From: Herbaspirillum sp. SJZ106
GTDB taxonomy: Bacteria; Pseudomonadota; Gammaproteobacteria; Burkholderiales; Burkholderiaceae_D
Assembly: GCF_006715495.1 (NCBI RefSeq)
Contig: NZ_VFNI01000002.1
Location: forward strand, 558,001 to 622,000
Direction of reading: 5' to 3'
DNA: 64,000 bases
The notes beneath the pieces are model-generated. The model did not search any database, was not told the DNA's origin, and saw only the letters and a list, made by a program, of their open reading frames with translations. Below are positions 1 through 11,866 of this stretch, piece by piece. The position numbers and the translations under genes were made by a program. Position 1 is the first letter of the stretch. Each line of letters starts with the position of its first letter.

Positions 1-539
1 CCGCGCGTTCGCTGGGGCGTGTGGCGCTGGGGCTGGCGGGGGCGGTGATCGTGCTCTACCAGCCGCGCCTGGGTTTGCCGCTGCCGCGCAGCTTGCCTGA
101 TTGGCTGGCGCTGCTGGGCGGCATGTGCTTCGCCGTCAACAATGTGCTGCTGCGCCGCTTGCACGGCGTGTCGGACGGCGCCCGCGCCATTTCCATGCTG
201 AGCGGCGGAGCGCTCCTGGCTTGCCTGCTGGGCGTGGTGCTGGCGCTCTCGGGATCGATTGCCTGGCCAAGCGCGACGCCGGGGGCGGCGTGGCCGCTGG
301 TGGGGATGTGGTCGGTGCTGTTCCTGATCTCCAACCTGTGCCTGCAATATGGTGTGGCGCGCTTGCCGGCCAACATCACGGCGGTGGTCATGCTGGCGGA
401 GATCCTGGTGGCAAGCCTGTCGGCGTGGTTGCTGGGCGCCGCCGAGCTGCGGCCCCAGGATGTGGTCGGCGGCGTGTTCATCATCGCCGCCCCGTGGATC
501 ATCCGCGACCGGCGCGCGGTCGCGCCTTCGGTCGCCTGA
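1..539 (+). CDS. DMT/EamA-family transporter, 5' end missing
   Basis: The reading frame is open from base 3 to the stop at 537-539, so the gene starts before the window; about 179 residues remain. The product is very hydrophobic, with roughly five membrane helices separated by short loops and a Pro-Arg-rich C-terminal tail. This matches the C-terminal EamA half of drug/metabolite transporter superfamily permeases, which have two five-helix EamA units and export amino acids or other small metabolites across the inner membrane. The substrate cannot be read from this fragment. An in-frame GTG at 21 is inside the domain and is unlikely to be a start. Its stop abuts the stop of the convergent GGDEF gene. 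Confidence 0.8.
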   Translation, partial: ARSLGRVALGLAGAVIVLYQPRLGLPLPRSLPDWLALLGGMCFAVNNVLLRRLHGVSDGARAISMLSGGALLACLLGVVLALSGSIAWPSATPGAAWPLVGMWSVLFLISNLCLQYGVARLPANITAVVMLAEILVASLSAWLLGAAELRPQDVVGGVFIIAAPWIIRDRRAVAPSVA

Positions 540-1661
540 TCAGGCCAGCGGCGCCAGCACCACGCGATCGCGGCCGCTTTCCTTGGCCTGATAGAGCGCC
601 TGGTCGGCAGCCTTGAGCATGGCCTGCTTGACTTCCTCGGCCGGGCGGCTGCGGTCCGGCGGCACCAATGAGGCTGCGCCGATGGAGGCGGTGATCTTGA
701 GCGGATCGCGCGAGCCCTCGATCATGATGCCGCGGTTGCCGATGCCGGCGCGGATGCGCTCGGCGATGCGCGCTGCATCTTCGCGCGTGGCATGCGTGAG
801 CAGCACGACAAACTCCTCGCCGCCGAAACGGCCCAGCGCGTCCGACAGGCGCAGTTCCTTCTTGATCCGCGCCGCCACTTCGCGCAGCACATCGTCGCCG
901 CTCTGGTGGCCGAACTGGTCGTTGACGCGCTTGAAATGGTCGATGTCGATGAACAGGCAGGACAACGCCGAACGTTCGCGCTGGCCGCGCGCGACTTCCT
1001 CATGCATGCGCTGCTCGATATAGCGGCGGTTGTTGACCCCGGTGAGCGGATCGGTGAGGCCGATATGCTTCAGGCGCTCGTTGTTGATCACGTTTTCCAG
1101 GCAGATTGCGGCCACCGTCGCCAGGCGCTGGATGAAGTCGGTGGCCAGCTTGCGCGTGAAGCGCTCCCGATAGGCGCTGCCCAGCGCCAGGTAGCCCAGC
1201 AGGCGATGCTGGCGTACCAGCGGCAGCACCGCCACGCTGACCGGCTGGTAGTTGGGAAACAGCGGGCCGTGCAGCGCCGGCAGGTATTCGCCCAGGCGCG
1301 GTTTCTCGGCCGACGGGCGGTGCCCGTCTTCATCGGGGAAGTCGATGGGCCGTTTCAGGAACAGCAGGTTGGGAAATTCGTTCAGGCCGATCTGCAAATC
1401 GCGCAGGATGCGCTGGATCGCATAGTCGTCGTCGATCAGGGACAGCGTCACGGTTTCCAGGTTGAACACGCCGGGCATGGTCTTCAGCATGGCCTCGATC
1501 AGTTCGCGGAATTCGCTGGCGCCGATGAGCTTCAGGTCGAAAGCCTGGTGGCGTTCGATGATGGACTGGTTGATGTGCGCCTGCTGCAGCAGATCCTGCA
1601 GTTCGGCCCGCAGCTGCCGGTTGTCGGCGATGAGCGTTTCCGTGTCGACAGCGGATGTCAT
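540..1661 (-). CDS. DUF484-GGDEF diguanylate cyclase
   Basis: About 373 residues. Roughly residues 10-195 form a DUF484/GAF-like sensory region that begins with a coiled-coil-like stretch. Residues about 200-370 are a GGDEF domain with the active-site motif GGEEF, so it should make cyclic di-GMP from two GTP. An RLSD motif five residues before GGEEF matches the product-inhibition I-site (RxxD). There are no membrane segments or signal peptide, so it is expected to be cytoplasmic. I prefer the ATG at 1661 because GGAA lies about 7 bases upstream of it; the ATG at 1667 would sit too close to that site. The input signal is unknown. Confidence 0.88.
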   Translation of the reverse strand: MTSAVDTETLIADNRQLRAELQDLLQQAHINQSIIERHQAFDLKLIGASEFRELIEAMLKTMPGVFNLETVTLSLIDDDYAIQRILRDLQIGLNEFPNLLFLKRPIDFPDEDGHRPSAEKPRLGEYLPALHGPLFPNYQPVSVAVLPLVRQHRLLGYLALGSAYRERFTRKLATDFIQRLATVAAICLENVINNERLKHIGLTDPLTGVNNRRYIEQRMHEEVARGQRERSALSCLFIDIDHFKRVNDQFGHQSGDDVLREVAARIKKELRLSDALGRFGGEEFVVLLTHATREDAARIAERIRAGIGNRGIMIEGSRDPLKITASIGAASLVPPDRSRPAEEVKQAMLKAADQALYQAKESGRDRVVLAPLA

Positions 1662-1888
1662 GTGCATTTTCCGGCGTTGGGCCGGCCCTCGTTGCGCAAA
1701 CCGGTTTCCCGGTATCCCCTTGCTTTCCCGCCGGCGCTTGTGGCCTCCGGCAGCGTCATGCTGGCTGCTGCTATATCGGCAGCTTCAGCCCCGCGCTGAA
1801 GTCCTGCTGTGAAACCCTGTGGCTAGAAACGCCGCTATTTCATTCCAGTGCAAGAAATGTTCCTGCCGCCCTTCTTGGCGTTCGTGTT

Positions 1889-2797
1889 TCAAGCGACCTG
1901 CGGCGCGAAGAAACGCTCTCCCATCTCTTCCAGCCCCAGCGTGCGCAGCACTTCCTGCAGCCGCTCGGCCGGACGGCGGCGCGGCAGGTCGCGGTATTGC
2001 GCGATGATCAGTTCGTTTTTCATCGAATGCTCCCAGCCCACCAGCTCGGTCACGCTGACCTTGTAGCCGTGCGCTTCCAGTTGCAGGCAGCGCAGCACAT
2101 TGGTGACCTGGCTGCCGAATTCGCGCGTGTGCAGCGGGTGGCGCCAGATCTCGGTGAGCGAATTGGCCAGCGACTTGCCCTTGTGACGGTTCAGCACCGA
2201 GGCCACCTCGGCCTGGCAGCACGGCACCAGCACGATGAAACGGGCCTGCTTCTTCAGCGCGAAATGAATGGCGTCGTCGGTGGCGGTGTCGCAGGCATGC
2301 AGCGCGGTGACCACGTCGATCTGCTGCGGCAATCGGTCCGACACGATGGAGTCGGCCACCGACAGGTTGACGAAGGACATCCCGCCAAAGCCCAGGCGCG
2401 CGGCCAGTTGTTCGGATTTCTTCACCAGTTCTTCGCGGGTTTCGATGCCGTAGATGCGCGGCGCGCCCGGCAATGCCTTGAAGAACAGGTCGTACAGGAT
2501 GAACCCCAGGTAAGACTTGCCGGCGCCGTGGTCGACCAGCGTCACGTCCGGATGGTCCTGCAATACCTCGGCCAGCAGCGGTTCGATGAACTGGTAAAGG
2601 TGGTAGACCTGCTTGAGCTTGCGGCGGCTGTCTTGATTGAGCTTGCCGTCGCGCGTGAGGATGTGCAGTTCCTTGAGCAGTTCTATCGACTGGCCGGGGC
2701 GGATCTCATTGGCCAGGGGCGCAGCGTCGGCCGCTTGCGTCGGGCGCTTGGCGCGGCTGTTGCCGCTGCCCGGTGACGGGATGGCTTGCTTGCTCAT
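1889..2797 (-). CDS. SAM-dependent methyltransferase, Methyltransf_32 type
   Basis: 302 residues. A Rossmann-like SAM-binding loop is seen as DHGAGKSYLGF near residue 90, followed by the acidic strand end YGIETR, and later a VPCCQAEV segment. This pattern fits the Methyltransf_32 family, which includes eukaryotic METTL25-like proteins. The N-terminus is Ser/Arg/Ala-rich and looks disordered. The substrate is not known; an RNA target is a family-based guess. It lies downstream of ychF on the same strand, separated by a hairpin, and upstream of the GGDEF gene. The 227 bases between this gene's stop and the GGDEF start hold nothing I can name. Confidence 0.75.
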   Translation of the reverse strand: MSKQAIPSPGSGNSRAKRPTQAADAAPLANEIRPGQSIELLKELHILTRDGKLNQDSRRKLKQVYHLYQFIEPLLAEVLQDHPDVTLVDHGAGKSYLGFILYDLFFKALPGAPRIYGIETREELVKKSEQLAARLGFGGMSFVNLSVADSIVSDRLPQQIDVVTALHACDTATDDAIHFALKKQARFIVLVPCCQAEVASVLNRHKGKSLANSLTEIWRHPLHTREFGSQVTNVLRCLQLEAHGYKVSVTELVGWEHSMKNELIIAQYRDLPRRRPAERLQEVLRTLGLEEMGERFFAPQVA

Positions 2798-2819
2798 GGT
2801 GCCGCTATAAAGGTTGATG

Positions 2820-2840
2820 CCGGCAGGGTACCTGCCGGCG
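2820..2840 (-). terminator. hairpin between ychF and methyltransferase gene
   Basis: A perfect 9-bp stem (GCCGGCAGG pairing with CCTGCCGGC, 3-base loop) lies in the ychF-methyltransferase gap. Read on the minus strand it is followed by ATCAACCTTTAT rather than a clean U-run. It may be a weak terminator or an mRNA-stabilising structure. Confidence 0.4.
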
Positions 2841-2879
2841 ATGACTGCAATAAGACAAAGTCCGACTGTGGCGTCGGGA

Positions 2880-3971
<1,092 letters not shown>

Positions 3972-4353
3972 GACAAATTCTTCCGAAAGCAAAACCGCCA
4001 TTGTATCAAGCCGGGCGGGGTTGCCCTAGGGCGGGCATGCGCAGCCGGGCACGAAATGGCATGCCTGCGGGGCGTTGAAACGGTACGTATCGACAGGCAT
4101 GCTCAAGAAGTAGGCAAATGTTGCATATGAACCACGTTCTAATGAATTTGTTGGCTCGGCAGGGTTTTAATGACTGATATGTCATTAAGGAGGGCTGTAG
4201 CTAACAACTGGCAACTGACATGAAAATATATTGAAATTGTTAAGATCATGCTTTTTCGTTGCATGCCATTTACACGCTGTATTGCCGTCTTAAAAGCGAT
4301 TTGTAAATTTTGCTCTACAATGTCGGTTTTCCAAAGAAATCAAAGAAACCGCT
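3972..4353. promoter_or_regulatory. divergent ychF / mla control region
   Basis: A 382-bp gene-free region between two divergent starts, clearly AT-rich from about 4100. It holds a 20-bp dyad (4168-4187, TAATGAC and GTCATTA separated by six bases) and a TACAAT hexamer at 4316-4321, 32 bases before the mlaF start, with no convincing -35 element. Promoters for both ychF and the mla operon must lie here, but I cannot place them exactly. Confidence 0.5.
4168..4187. promoter_or_regulatory. candidate operator dyad upstream of mla operon
   Basis: Perfect 7-bp inverted repeat TAATGAC / GTCATTA around a 6-base AT-rich centre, in the only long intergenic space of this region. It has no U-run, so it is more like a protein-binding site than a terminator. 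The binding protein is unknown. Confidence 0.4.
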
Positions 4354-5157
4354 TTGCCAAATATCGTAGAAATCCGCGATCTGCATTTCCGTTATGGCGA
4401 CCGCCCCATCCTGACCGGGTTGCGCATGGATTTCCCACGCGGCAAGGTCGTGGCGGTAATGGGCGGTTCCGGTTCGGGAAAAACCACCATCCTGCGCCTG
4501 ATCGGCGGCCAGCTGCAGCCGCAGCAGGGCTCGCTGACGGTGGACGGGGAGAACGTCCCCGGGCTCGATACGCAGCAGCTTTATCTGCTGCGCCGCAAGA
4601 TGGGCATGCTGTTCCAGAATGGCGCCTTGTTTACCGACATGACGGTATTCGACAACGTGGCCTTTCCGCTGCGCGAGCACACCGACCTGGGCGAGGAACT
4701 GATCCGCGACCTAGTGCTGATGAAGCTCAACGCGGTCGGCCTGCGCAACGCCGCAGCCCTGAAGCCGGCCGAGATTTCCGGCGGCATGGCGCGCCGCGTG
4801 GCGCTGGCGCGCACGATCGCGCTCGATCCGCTGCTGATCATGTATGACGAGCCTTTCGCCGGCCTCGATCCGATTTCCATGGGCGTGACCGCCAACCTGA
4901 TCCGCCGTCTGAACGACGCGCTGGGCTCGACCTCGATCCTGGTGTCGCACGATGTCAACGAGTCCTTCGGCATCGCCGACTATGTGTATTTCCTGTCGCA
5001 GGGGCAGATCGTGGCGCAGGGCACGCCGGCCGAGATGCGCACCTCGACCGATCCCTACGTGAAGCAGTTCGTGCATGCCGAGGCGGACGGTCCAGTGCCG
5101 TTCCACTATCCGGGCAAGTCGCTGGCCGACGACCTGGGACTGGGAGGCCGCCCATGA
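4354..5157 (+). CDS. mlaF: phospholipid ABC transporter ATP-binding protein MlaF
   Basis: 267 residues. Walker A is GGSGSGKTT at residues 37-45, the ABC signature is ISGGMARR, and Walker B is IMYDEPFAGLD. It powers the inner-membrane MlaFEDB complex that moves phospholipids between the inner membrane and the periplasmic carrier MlaC, maintaining outer-membrane asymmetry. The start is a TTG at 4354; the conserved N-terminus MPNIVEIRDLHFRYGD begins there and no in-frame ATG fits. Its stop overlaps mlaE by four bases (ATGA), indicating translational coupling. Confidence 0.95.
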   Translation: MPNIVEIRDLHFRYGDRPILTGLRMDFPRGKVVAVMGGSGSGKTTILRLIGGQLQPQQGSLTVDGENVPGLDTQQLYLLRRKMGMLFQNGALFTDMTVFDNVAFPLREHTDLGEELIRDLVLMKLNAVGLRNAAALKPAEISGGMARRVALARTIALDPLLIMYDEPFAGLDPISMGVTANLIRRLNDALGSTSILVSHDVNESFGIADYVYFLSQGQIVAQGTPAEMRTSTDPYVKQFVHAEADGPVPFHYPGKSLADDLGLGGRP

Positions 5158-5933
5158 TCGTCAATTTGCTGGCCAGCCTGGGCCGCAGTATCCGCGAATT
5201 CATCGTCGGCACCGGTTTTGCCGCGCGCATGTTCTTCAATATGCTGGGAGCGTCGCTGGGCCTGTTGCGCCGTCCGCGCCTGATTACCGACCAGATCCAC
5301 TTCATCGGCAACTATTCGCTGGTGATCATCGCGGTATCCGGCCTGTTCGTCGGTTTCGTGCTGGGGTTGCAAGGCTATTACACGCTCAATAAATATGGCT
5401 CCGAGCAGGCGCTGGGCCTGCTGGTGGCGCTGTCGCTGACGCGCGAACTGGGCCCGGTGGTGACTGCGCTGCTGTTCGCCGGGCGCGCCGGCACCTCGCT
5501 GACCGCCGAGATCGGCCTGATGAAGGCCGGCGAGCAGTTGTCGGCGATGGAGATGATGGCGGTCAATCCGCTGCAGCGCGTGGTGGCCCCGCGTTTCTGG
5601 GCCGGCGTGATCGCCATGCCGGTGCTGGCGGCGATCTTCAGCGCGGTAGGCATCATCGGCGGCTATGTGGTCGGGGTGTTGCTCATCGGCGTCGACGAGG
5701 GCGCCTTCTGGTCGCAGATGCAGGGCGGCGTGGATGTGTGGAACGACATCGCCAACGGCGTGCTGAAAAGCATCGTGTTCGGTATCGCGGTAACCTTCGT
5801 GGCGCTGTTCCAGGGCTATGAAGCGCAGCCGACGCCGGAAGGCGTGGCGCGCGCCACCACCCGCACCGTGGTGATCGCTTCGCTGATGGTGCTGGGCCTG
5901 GACTTCCTCCTGACCGCGCTGATGTTCAGCTGA
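5154..5933 (+). CDS. mlaE: phospholipid ABC transporter permease MlaE
   Basis: 259 residues with several strongly hydrophobic helices and the conserved MlaE/YrbE stretch ALLFAGRAGTSLTAEIG, the coupling segment that contacts MlaF. It is the inner-membrane permease of the MlaFEDB complex. It overlaps mlaF by four bases and is followed 17 bases later by mlaD, so it is in the same operon. Length and features match the family. Confidence 0.95.
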   Translation: MIVNLLASLGRSIREFIVGTGFAARMFFNMLGASLGLLRRPRLITDQIHFIGNYSLVIIAVSGLFVGFVLGLQGYYTLNKYGSEQALGLLVALSLTRELGPVVTALLFAGRAGTSLTAEIGLMKAGEQLSAMEMMAVNPLQRVVAPRFWAGVIAMPVLAAIFSAVGIIGGYVVGVLLIGVDEGAFWSQMQGGVDVWNDIANGVLKSIVFGIAVTFVALFQGYEAQPTPEGVARATTRTVVIASLMVLGLDFLLTALMFS

Positions 5934-5950
5934 CAGAATCAATAAAAGGT

Positions 5951-6433
5951 ATGACTATGCAACGTAAATCACTGGACGCCTGGGTTGGAATCTTCGTGCT
6001 GCTGGGCGTGGCCGCACTGGTGTTCCTGGCGCTCAAGGCCGGCAACATGAGCGCGATGTCGTTCGGCCAGAAAACCTACACCGTCAAGGCCAATTTCGAT
6101 AACATCGGCGGATTGAAGTCGCGCGCCGCGGTCAAGAGCGCGGGGGTGGTGGTGGGGCGGGTCGATTCGATCCGCTTCGATGACCAGACCTTCCGCGCCA
6201 TCGTCACCCTCAACATGGATGACGGCTACAAGTTTCCCAAGGACAGTTCCGCCAAGATCCTGACCTCGGGCCTGCTGGGCGAGCAATACATCGGCATCGA
6301 GCCGGGCGGCGATACTGCCAACCTGGCGTCGGGCGATACGATAAAAATGACACAGTCTGCGATTGTTCTGGAGAACCTGATCGGTCAGTTCCTCTACAGC
6401 AAGGCGGCAGAGGGAAAGGATGATTCGAAATGA
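5951..6433 (+). CDS. mlaD: MCE-domain phospholipid-binding protein MlaD
   Basis: 160 residues. One N-terminal membrane helix (about residues 9-27) anchors it in the inner membrane, and a single MCE domain (about 39-115, with VKANFDNIGGLKSRAAVKSAGVVVG) faces the periplasm. MCE domains assemble as a hexameric ring that hands lipid to or from MlaC. The last four bases overlap the mlaA start (ATGA). It is shorter than some MlaD proteins but complete. Confidence 0.94.
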   Translation: MTMQRKSLDAWVGIFVLLGVAALVFLALKAGNMSAMSFGQKTYTVKANFDNIGGLKSRAAVKSAGVVVGRVDSIRFDDQTFRAIVTLNMDDGYKFPKDSSAKILTSGLLGEQYIGIEPGGDTANLASGDTIKMTQSAIVLENLIGQFLYSKAAEGKDDSK

Positions 6434-7143
6434 CTTACGCAGCACGCATCGGCGCATTTGTCCTGGCAGGCGCGGCCCTGACCGGTTGCGCCACCAGCAA
6501 CAACCCCAGCGATCCGCTGGAGGGTTTCAACCGCGCCATGTTCAGCTTTAACGACACCGTCGACAAGGTGGCGCTCAAGCCTGCCGCGCAGGCCTATGAT
6601 GCGGTGGTGCCGGACCCGGTGCAGACCGGCGTGGGCAACTTCTTTGGCAACATCGGCGACCTGTGGTCGTCGATCAACCAACTGCTGCAGGGCCGCATCG
6701 AGCAGGGCGTGTCGACCTTCATGCGGGTGGCCATCAACACCACCTTCGGCCTGGGCGGCGTGCTGGACGTGGCGACCGAAGCCCGCCTGCCGCGCGAAAA
6801 ATCCGACTTCGGCCAGACCCTGGGCAAGTGGGGTGTAGGCTCCGGGCCGTATGTGGTGCTGCCGTTCTTCGGCCCGTCCACCATCCGCGATACCGCCGGC
6901 CTGCCGGTCGACCTGTATGGCGACCTGTGGACCTACAAGCGTCCGGTACGCTGGCGTAACGTCGGCAGCGTGATCCGCGTGGTGGATCGTCGCGCCGAGC
7001 TGCTGGATGCCTCGACCCTGCTGGAAGATGCCGCGCTGGACAAGTACGACTTTGTGCGCGACACCTACCTGCAGCGCCGCCAGTCGCAGATCGACGGCGG
7101 CAATGCCGGCGCCGAGCAGAAGGAAGAGGCGATCAAGCCTTGA
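6430..7143 (+). CDS. mlaA: outer-membrane lipid asymmetry lipoprotein MlaA (VacJ)
   Basis: 237 residues. A lipoprotein signal with lipobox LTGC (Cys at about residue 21) is followed by the MlaA signature DPLEGFNRAMFSFNDTVD and later GPSTIRDTAGLPVDLYGD. MlaA sits in the outer membrane with porins and extracts mislocalised phospholipid from the outer leaflet for MlaC. In E. coli mlaA is a separate locus; here it is inside the mla operon between mlaD and mlaC. The C-terminal tail is charged and low in complexity. Confidence 0.94.
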   Translation: MTYAARIGAFVLAGAALTGCATSNNPSDPLEGFNRAMFSFNDTVDKVALKPAAQAYDAVVPDPVQTGVGNFFGNIGDLWSSINQLLQGRIEQGVSTFMRVAINTTFGLGGVLDVATEARLPREKSDFGQTLGKWGVGSGPYVVLPFFGPSTIRDTAGLPVDLYGDLWTYKRPVRWRNVGSVIRVVDRRAELLDASTLLEDAALDKYDFVRDTYLQRRQSQIDGGNAGAEQKEEAIKP

Positions 7144-7344
7144 TGGCGCGGCCGTCGGCGGCCGGCCTCTTGAAATCGCGGTAAATCGCACAAACTGTAA
7201 GATCCGTCGCCGTCTGTGACGGCGCGGGAACCCGATGGGGGGCGCGGTCTCGAAAGAAGGCCGGCAGTCGTCGGGCGTTTCGCCGGCTCGCCGACTTTCA
7301 GCGGCATGCGGATTGGCCGCTCCTATTCGAATGGACAAAGACTT

Positions 7345-7977
7345 ATGAAGATGCTCACCAAATTTATTGCCATCGCCGTTTCCGCACTGGCCTTTTCCGG
7401 AGCGGCTTCCGCCCAGGAGGCGCCGGACGCGCTGGTCAAGCGCATCAGCTCGGAAGTGCTGGATACCGCCAAGAACGACAAGGACATCCAGTCGGGCAAC
7501 AACAACCGCATCATGCAGCTGGTCGAGCAGAAGATCCTGCCTTATGTCGACTTCGAGCGCATGACCCAACTGGCGGCCGGCCGTTTCTGGCGCCAGGCTA
7601 CCCCGGAGCAGCAAAAGCAACTGATCACCGAATTCCGCAGCTTGCTGGTCTATACCTATTCCGGCGCGCTGTCGCAGGTGCGCGACCAGAAGATCGAATT
7701 CAAGCCGTTGCGCGCGGCGCCGACCGACACTGAAGTGGAAGTGAATTCGCAAGTGATCTCGGCACGCGGCGGCGAGCCGATCCAGCTGAGCTATCGCCTG
7801 GAAAAGAAGGCCGACGGCTGGAAGCTGTATGACGTCAACGTGCTGGGCGCCTGGCTGGTGGAAGCCTACAAGGGCACCTTCGCCAATGAAATCAACAAGG
7901 GCGGCATCGACGGCCTGATCAAGGCGCTGTCGGACAAGAACAAGCAACTGGCGGCGCGCTCGGCCGGCAAGAAGTAA
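7345..7977 (+). CDS. mlaC: periplasmic phospholipid carrier MlaC
   Basis: 210 residues. A cleavable signal peptide (MKMLTKFIAIAVSALAFSGA, then ASA-Q) is followed by a Tol_Tol_Ttg2 (MlaC) domain with FERMTQLAAGRFWRQATPEQQ. It ferries lipids across the periplasm between MlaA and MlaFEDB. The ATG at 7345 is chosen because it begins the signal peptide; the frame extends upstream to 7216 with unconserved, Arg/Gly-rich residues. A 201-bp gap after mlaA holds no other gene. The gene stays in operon orientation. Confidence 0.93.
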   Translation: MKMLTKFIAIAVSALAFSGAASAQEAPDALVKRISSEVLDTAKNDKDIQSGNNNRIMQLVEQKILPYVDFERMTQLAAGRFWRQATPEQQKQLITEFRSLLVYTYSGALSQVRDQKIEFKPLRAAPTDTEVEVNSQVISARGGEPIQLSYRLEKKADGWKLYDVNVLGAWLVEAYKGTFANEINKGGIDGLIKALSDKNKQLAARSAGKK

Positions 7978-8014
7978 GTTCAAGGCCCGATCCTACCGTT
8001 TCAGAAAGACCATC

Positions 8015-8314
8015 ATGTTCAAGCCCGGCGCTTCGCTGACTGTCAACAATGCACGCTCCGTCCTGGGCGAAGGGCTGTCGGCCATCGCCGCCGGCCAGGC
8101 CAGCATCGATGTCAGCGCAGTGACGGAGGTCGATTCGTCGGCGGTGGCCACGCTCCTGGCCTGGCGCCGGGCGGCGCAGGCCCGCGGCGCGGCGCTTGAG
8201 TTCGGCGAGCTGCCGGCCAACCTGAAAAGCCTGGCCGACCTCTATGGCGTTTCCCCGCTGCTGCACGGCAATGGCTCGGCGGCGCCCACTTCCGCCACCG
8301 ACCGACATCACTGA
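8015..8314 (+). CDS. mlaB: STAS-domain protein MlaB
   Basis: 99 residues, a single STAS domain. The segment DVSAVTEVDSSAVATLLAWRRAA carries the conserved Asp-Ser pair of STAS proteins. MlaB binds MlaF on the cytoplasmic side and is needed for assembly and activity of the transporter. It is the last recognisable mla gene, 37 bases after mlaC. The short C-terminus after the STAS fold is variable. Confidence 0.88.
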   Translation: MFKPGASLTVNNARSVLGEGLSAIAAGQASIDVSAVTEVDSSAVATLLAWRRAAQARGAALEFGELPANLKSLADLYGVSPLLHGNGSAAPTSATDRHH

Positions 8315-8632
8315 CGGCCGTCGCCGCCGTCATGGCGGCATTTCCGGGACAGCCTTCGCGTCTGCGGCAGTCCGGCCCGGAAAATCGAATTCCCCTATAA
8401 TCTCCTGTTTTACCGCCAGTTCATGGCGCTGGTTCTGTGCCACTTCGGCGTGCCTTGCATGGCCCCATGGCGCAGCGGCGCGGCGATCCATCCAATGACA
8501 TCACAAGGCATCCGCAGGGACGCGACGGCCGCCACGGCGGCCGCGCCAGGATGCCAGGGCGAGGCCGGCAGGGCGAATTCCTGCCACCTTATTCTTTCTT
8601 GCAAGTAACGAATGAAACGGGCTATCGGCAAT
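8315..8632. other. mlaB-ABC transporter intergenic region with hairpins and a TATAAT
   Basis: About 318 bp without a convincing gene. It contains a GCCGCC/GGCGGC hairpin (8323-8339) ending in ATTT, a second pairing TTTCCGGG (8341-8348) with CCCGGAAA (8376-8383), and a GC-rich dyad near 8526-8545. A TATAAT hexamer at 8396-8401 could be a -10 for the ABC genes, but no good -35 is visible. These could form a weak terminator followed by a new promoter. Confidence 0.4.
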
Positions 8633-9540
<908 letters not shown>

Positions 9541-9544
<4 letters not shown>

Positions 9545-10305
9545 CCGGCTTCCAGACCCTGTTCTACAAGGAAATCCTGCGTTTCTGGAAGGTGGCGACG
9601 CAGACCGTGACCGCGCCCATCATGACCGCGCTGCTGTACCTGCTGATCTTCGGCCACGTGCTGCAAGACCACGTGCAGGTCTATCCCGGCGTGCAGTACA
9701 CCGGTTTCCTGGTGCCCGGCCTGGTGATGATGAGCGTGCTGCAGAACGCCTTCGCCAACAGCTCGTCCTCGCTGATCCAGTCCAAGATCACCGGCAACCT
9801 GGTGTTCGTGCTGTTGACGCCGCTGTCGCACTGGGAACTGTTCGGCGGCTATGTGCTGGCGGCGGTGGTGCGCGGCCTGGTCGTCGGCGCCGGCGTGTTC
9901 GTCGTCACCGCCTGGTTCGGTCACCTGGATTTCGTGGCGCCGCTGTGGATTCTGGCGTTCGCCCTGCTGGGCGCGGCGATCCTGGGCACGATGGGCCTGG
10001 TGGCCGGCATCTGGGCCGAGAAGTTCGACCAGCTGGCGGCGTTCCAGAATTTCCTTATCGTGCCGCTGACCTTCCTGGCCGGCGTGTTCTATTCGATACA
10101 CTCGCTGCCGCCGTTCTGGCAGGCGGTGTCGCATTTCAACCCGTTTTTTTATATGATCGATGGCTTTCGCTACGGCTTCTTCGGCCAGTCCGACATCAAT
10201 CCCATGACCAGCCTTGGCATCGTGACCGTGTTCTTCGTGGCGCTGGCCACGCTGGCGGTGCGCCTGCTCAAGAGCGGTTACAAGCTGCGCGCCGGTTCGC
10301 ACTGA
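9541..10305 (+). CDS. ABC-2 type permease (YadH-like)
   Basis: 254 residues with about six membrane helices and the ABC-2 membrane-domain pattern (LFYKEILRFWKVATQTVTAP at the N-terminus, then FLVPLTFLAGVFYSI late in the protein). It overlaps the ATPase gene by four bases (ATGA), so the two are translationally coupled and should form a half-size exporter. Known family members export polysaccharides, lipids or drugs; no specific cargo can be assigned. Confidence 0.9.
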
Positions 10306-10344
10306 AGCGCCGGCCCCTTATCGAACCCAGTGAAGAGCCGAACC

Positions 10345-10581
10345 ATGCTACCCACACCCGAACTCGTCAAAAGCTATATCGTCGCCGGCCTTGAGTGCCG
10401 GCATATCGAAGTCGAAGGCGACGGCCAGCATTTCAATGCCGTCATCGTTTCCGACGCCTTCGCCGGCAAGCGCCTGATCCAGCGCCACCAGCTGGTCTAC
10501 GCCGCGCTGGGCGACCGCATGCGCGAAGAGATCCACGCGCTGTCGATGAAGACCCTCACTCCCGAAGAATTCCAGAAATAA
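10345..10581 (+). CDS. BolA/IbaG-family protein
   Basis: 78 residues with the BolA fold pattern: LECRHIEVEGDGQHFNAVIVSDAFAGK, then LIQRHQLVYAALGDRM. The conserved His in QRHQLVY and the small size fit BolA/IbaG proteins, which bind monothiol glutaredoxins and help iron-sulfur cluster handling. IbaG is encoded beside murA in many proteobacteria, as here. The ATG at 10345 starts the conserved region; an in-frame GTG at 10330 is also possible. Nine bases separate it from murA. Confidence 0.88.
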   Translation: MLPTPELVKSYIVAGLECRHIEVEGDGQHFNAVIVSDAFAGKRLIQRHQLVYAALGDRMREEIHALSMKTLTPEEFQK

Positions 10582-10590
10582 GGCAAGAAC

Positions 10591-11841
<1,251 letters not shown>

Positions 11842-11866
11842 CGGCACCGGATCCGAAGCAGACAAT

